Source: Paraburkholderia kururiensis JCM 10599 = LMG 19447 (GTDB taxonomy: Bacteria > Pseudomonadota > Gammaproteobacteria > Burkholderiales > Burkholderiaceae). From it: DNA of 62,541 nucleotides. Below, piece by piece: positions 60,791-62,541 of this stretch; the stretch's first letter is position 1, and each line of letters begins with the position of its first letter. Both the position numbers and the translations under genes were made by a program. The notes beneath the pieces are model-generated. The model was given only the letters and a program-made list of their open reading frames with translations. It was not told the origin of the DNA and did not search any database. The DNA is taken from contig NZ_RJZE01000033.1 of NCBI RefSeq assembly GCF_003986935.1, positions 1-62,541 on the forward strand, in the 5' to 3' direction.

Positions 60791-61599
60791 CTGGCGATGT
60801 TCTGCACGCTACCCCGGAACATATGGCGCGGAGCGCATGGAAGGTCGTCGTGGTCGGTGCGGGGGGGACCGGCAGTGCCCTGCTGCCGTCGCTTGCCCGA
60901 CTGCATCACGCGATGGTGGAGCTCGGGCACCCCGGTGGTATCGAGTGCACGGTGTACGACGACGACACGGTGAGCGAGTTCAACGTCGGCAGACAGGGGT
61001 TCTATCCGAACGACGTGGGCCAGTACAAGGCAACGCTGCTCGTGAACCGCCTGAACCTTCTGATGGGCACGAACTGGGTGGCCGAGCCGCGGCGCGTCGA
61101 TTCGCGGATTAACCTGCATGCCGATCTCGTGATCGGCTGCGTGGACTCGCGACGCGCGCGCCATGCAATTGTGCAGGCCGCAAAGCGGGGAAAGTGCCGT
61201 TACTACCTCGATTGCGGCAATGAGGGGGATCGTGGTCAGGTTATTCTCGGCGAGTTTGGCAAGCCGCGGCACGACCGGTTGCCCCACGTGGGCGACCTGT
61301 TTCCCGACATGCTGAATCCGAAGAACGACAAAGCCGACGATACGCCTTCGTGCTCGATGGCCGACGCGCTACGCAAGCAGTCGCTCGTCATCAATCAGGC
61401 GATTTCCGTTCAGGCGTTCAACCTGCTCTGGTCGCTGTTTCGGAATGGTGGTCTGGTGTTTTCCGCCGTGTTCGTGAATCTCGCAACGGGACGAACGAAT
61501 CCGGTACCGATCGACCAGGCAGCATGGGCGCGCTTCGGATACGAAGCACCGCCTGCAGCCAAGCCGGCGCGGCGTCGCACGATTGCGCGCGGCGGCTAA
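60787..61599 (+). CDS. PRTRC system ThiF-family (E1-like) protein
   Basis: 270 residues from ATG 60787, overlapping the previous stop. The nucleotide-binding loop VVVVGAGGTGSALLPSL, then VYDDDTVSEFNVGRQGFYPN, then ADLVIGCVDSRRARHAIVQA and YYLDCGNEGDRGQVILGEFG are E1/ThiF features for adenylating a protein C-terminus. Cys residues in LDCGNEG and TPSCSMAD are thiol candidates. It closes the cassette; a strong terminator follows. Confidence 0.92.
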   Translation: MTGDVLHATPEHMARSAWKVVVVGAGGTGSALLPSLARLHHAMVELGHPGGIECTVYDDDTVSEFNVGRQGFYPNDVGQYKATLLVNRLNLLMGTNWVAEPRRVDSRINLHADLVIGCVDSRRARHAIVQAAKRGKCRYYLDCGNEGDRGQVILGEFGKPRHDRLPHVGDLFPDMLNPKNDKADDTPSCSMADALRKQSLVINQAISVQAFNLLWSLFRNGGLVFSAVFVNLATGRTNPVPIDQAAWARFGYEAPPAAKPARRRTIARGG

Positions 61600-61649
61600 C
61601 CTTGACGAGCCGCCGACCTGCTCGGCCCACGCTCGCTGTTTTCTCGATC

Positions 61650-61684
61650 AGCGCCGCCCCTTAAAACGGGCGGCGCTTTTTTTT
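61650..61684 (+). terminator. Rho-independent terminator of the PRTRC cassette
   Basis: Stem AGCGCCGCCC / GGGCGGCGCT with an eight-base loop, followed by seven or eight T. It also separates the cassette from the convergent prepilin peptidase gene. Confidence 0.95.
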
Positions 61685-61717
61685 GTCCCCCGTTGCCATG
61701 CGCGGGTGCGATGCGCA

Positions 61718-62398
61718 TCACGCGTGGCACAGTGACGGAACGAATAACACTACCGTCGCTGCGACCGCGAGCGCAGGTCCGAACGCGACGCGCGAAGGGG
61801 CCGCGGCGTTGGAGCGTGCGTTGCGCACCAGTCCGACGAGCACTACAAGGGCGGCCGCGATGAACGCGACCGGCGGCAGCGCCTGCCAGCCGAGCCACGC
61901 GCCGATTGCCGCGAGCAGCTTGAAGTCGCCGTGGCCGATGCCATCCGACTGCGTGATGGCTACGACGACCAGCGAAAGGATACGGAGGCCGAGGTAGCCG
62001 CCCACCGCGCCGATCACGGCGTCTGGCAATGGAGCGACGTGGTTGCCGAGATTGACGAGCAGGCCCAGGCAGAGCAAGGGCAGGGTGACTGCGTCCGGCA
62101 GCAGGTGATGTCGACGATCGATGTCGGCGGCGATGAGCAGCGACAGGCACAGCAACCAGGTAGCGAGCGCGGGCAGTGACACACCCCGTGTGGCGAGCGC
62201 CGCTGCCGATGCGCCGATGCACGCCAGCGCACCCCAGACCCGATCGCGGACTCGCGTTGGTTCGCGTTGCGCGGTCTCACCGAGTGACCGCAGGACAGCC
62301 GTGGCGGTCGCGGCCGACATATCCGGCACCAACGCACCAACTGTGCAGGCGGTGCCAATGACTATGGCGAAAAGCTCAATGCTGACGAACGATGGCAT
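61718..62398 (-). CDS. Prepilin peptidase (A24 family, PilU/PilD type)
   Basis: About 226 residues from ATG 62398. A polytopic membrane aspartic protease: the catalytic Asp pair lies in IAADIDRRHHLLPDAVTLPL and GIGHGDFKLLAAIGAWLG. It lacks the N-terminal methylase domain, as in plasmid PilU. It should process PilS and PilV, although their operon is 26 kb away. No ribosome site precedes ATG 62398, and an insertion sequence begins only ~15-30 bases upstream, so its native leader may be lost; a GTG at 62452 lies inside the IS end. Confidence 0.88.
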   Translation of the reverse strand: MPSFVSIELFAIVIGTACTVGALVPDMSAATATAVLRSLGETAQREPTRVRDRVWGALACIGASAAALATRGVSLPALATWLLCLSLLIAADIDRRHHLLPDAVTLPLLCLGLLVNLGNHVAPLPDAVIGAVGGYLGLRILSLVVVAITQSDGIGHGDFKLLAAIGAWLGWQALPPVAFIAAALVVLVGLVRNARSNAAAPSRVAFGPALAVAATVVLFVPSLCHA

Positions 62399-62412
62399 AG
62401 GCTGGCTTAAAC

Positions 62413-62541
62413 TGTGGAGCAGCCCCCTGAATCTCCGGACACAGTCTCCCACTTACAATAGCGGGTAGGCATAAGACTGTGTTTTTGACTAACAACAAGC
62501 AAGAAGTGATGGAAGTGTTGGCGGGGCCGGAGCGCCGGCGG
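62413..62541 (+). mobile_element. Left end of an insertion sequence (IS2/IS3-like), cut by the window edge
   Basis: The terminal region appears to start around 62413-62430 (CCCCCTGAATCTCCGGACAC), followed ~60 bases later by the transposase OrfA start. The exact boundary and target duplication cannot be fixed because the right end is outside the window. Confidence 0.55.
62485..62541 (+). CDS. Transposase OrfA, partial
   Basis: From TTG 62485 the frame reads MTNNKQEVMEVLAGPERRR and is cut by the window end. This matches the common start of OrfA of IS2-like (IS3 family) elements in Burkholderia (KQEVMEVL-GPERRRRW). ATG 62509 is an internal alternative. Confidence 0.7.
   Translation, partial: MTNNKQEVMEVLAGPERRR

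Overview
The window is GC-rich DNA with the gene content of a large conjugative-type plasmid from the Burkholderia/Paraburkholderia/Caballeronia group. Three things point there: a BcpA/CdiA with a Burkholderia-style extended signal peptide and an LYN toxin boundary, a ParAB-iteron-Rep replication block, and a PRTRC cassette. No rRNA, tRNA or CRISPR array was seen. No relaxase, coupling protein, VirB4 or VirB6 was recognised, so the transfer machinery is incomplete within these 62.5 kb.

Layout. (1) 1-11.1 kb, minus strand: a contact-dependent inhibition locus made of a ~2,970-residue CdiA, a small membrane immunity candidate, a displaced second CdiA C-terminus with its own membrane immunity candidate, and a partial lipoprotein; the transporter BcpB/CdiB would lie to the left of the window. 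(2) 11.1-15.3 kb: one membrane/coiled-coil gene, then three decayed genes, the last a tyrosine recombinase with a nonsense codon and two frameshifts. (3) 15.3-20.0 kb: replicon core, with palindromes resembling parS, parB, parA, an iteron origin (nine 16-bp iterons in two orientations) and the Rep initiator. (4) 20.4-36.4 kb: one long plus-strand operon joining VirB8-VirB9-VirB10 to a full type IVb pilus set (TcpQ/PilL, PilN secretin, PilO, PilP, PilQ ATPase, PilR, PilS, PilV) with two lytic transglycosylases and a protein carrying two VirB9/CagX-like domains. (5) 36.4-41.7 kb, minus strand: a CAP lipoprotein, small proteins, a FlhDC-like regulator that looks like two FlhD domains fused to FlhC, a coiled-coil protein and a NERD protein. 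(6) 42.2-46.2 kb, plus strand: small plasmid proteins, SSB and a zinc-finger/Toprim primase. (7) 46.3-48.4 kb, minus strand: a ParM-like actin operon with upstream repeats. (8) 48.6-50.6 kb: an ORF-poor, hairpin-dense tract leading into an active-looking integrase with a C-terminal Fis-like helix-turn-helix. (9) 50.7-53.9 kb, minus strand: hypothetical and accessory genes. (10) 54.5-61.7 kb, plus strand: a methyltransferase-like gene and the PRTRC cassette (ParB-like, E, C, F, B, A, ThiF), which has E1-, E2- and JAMM-peptidase-like motifs. (11) 61.7 kb to the end: a prepilin peptidase that probably serves the distant pilus operon, with an insertion sequence starting just upstream of it.

The parts fit a self-maintaining plasmid: replication and partition (Rep, ParAB, ParM-like, PRTRC), cell-envelope machines for mating and adhesion (VirB core plus pilus), a competition/retention system (CDI), and a FlhDC-like activator. 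A 54-bp element ending in a 16-bp palindrome occurs four times in the same orientation, each time upstream of a plus-strand operon, and may tie these operons into one regulon.
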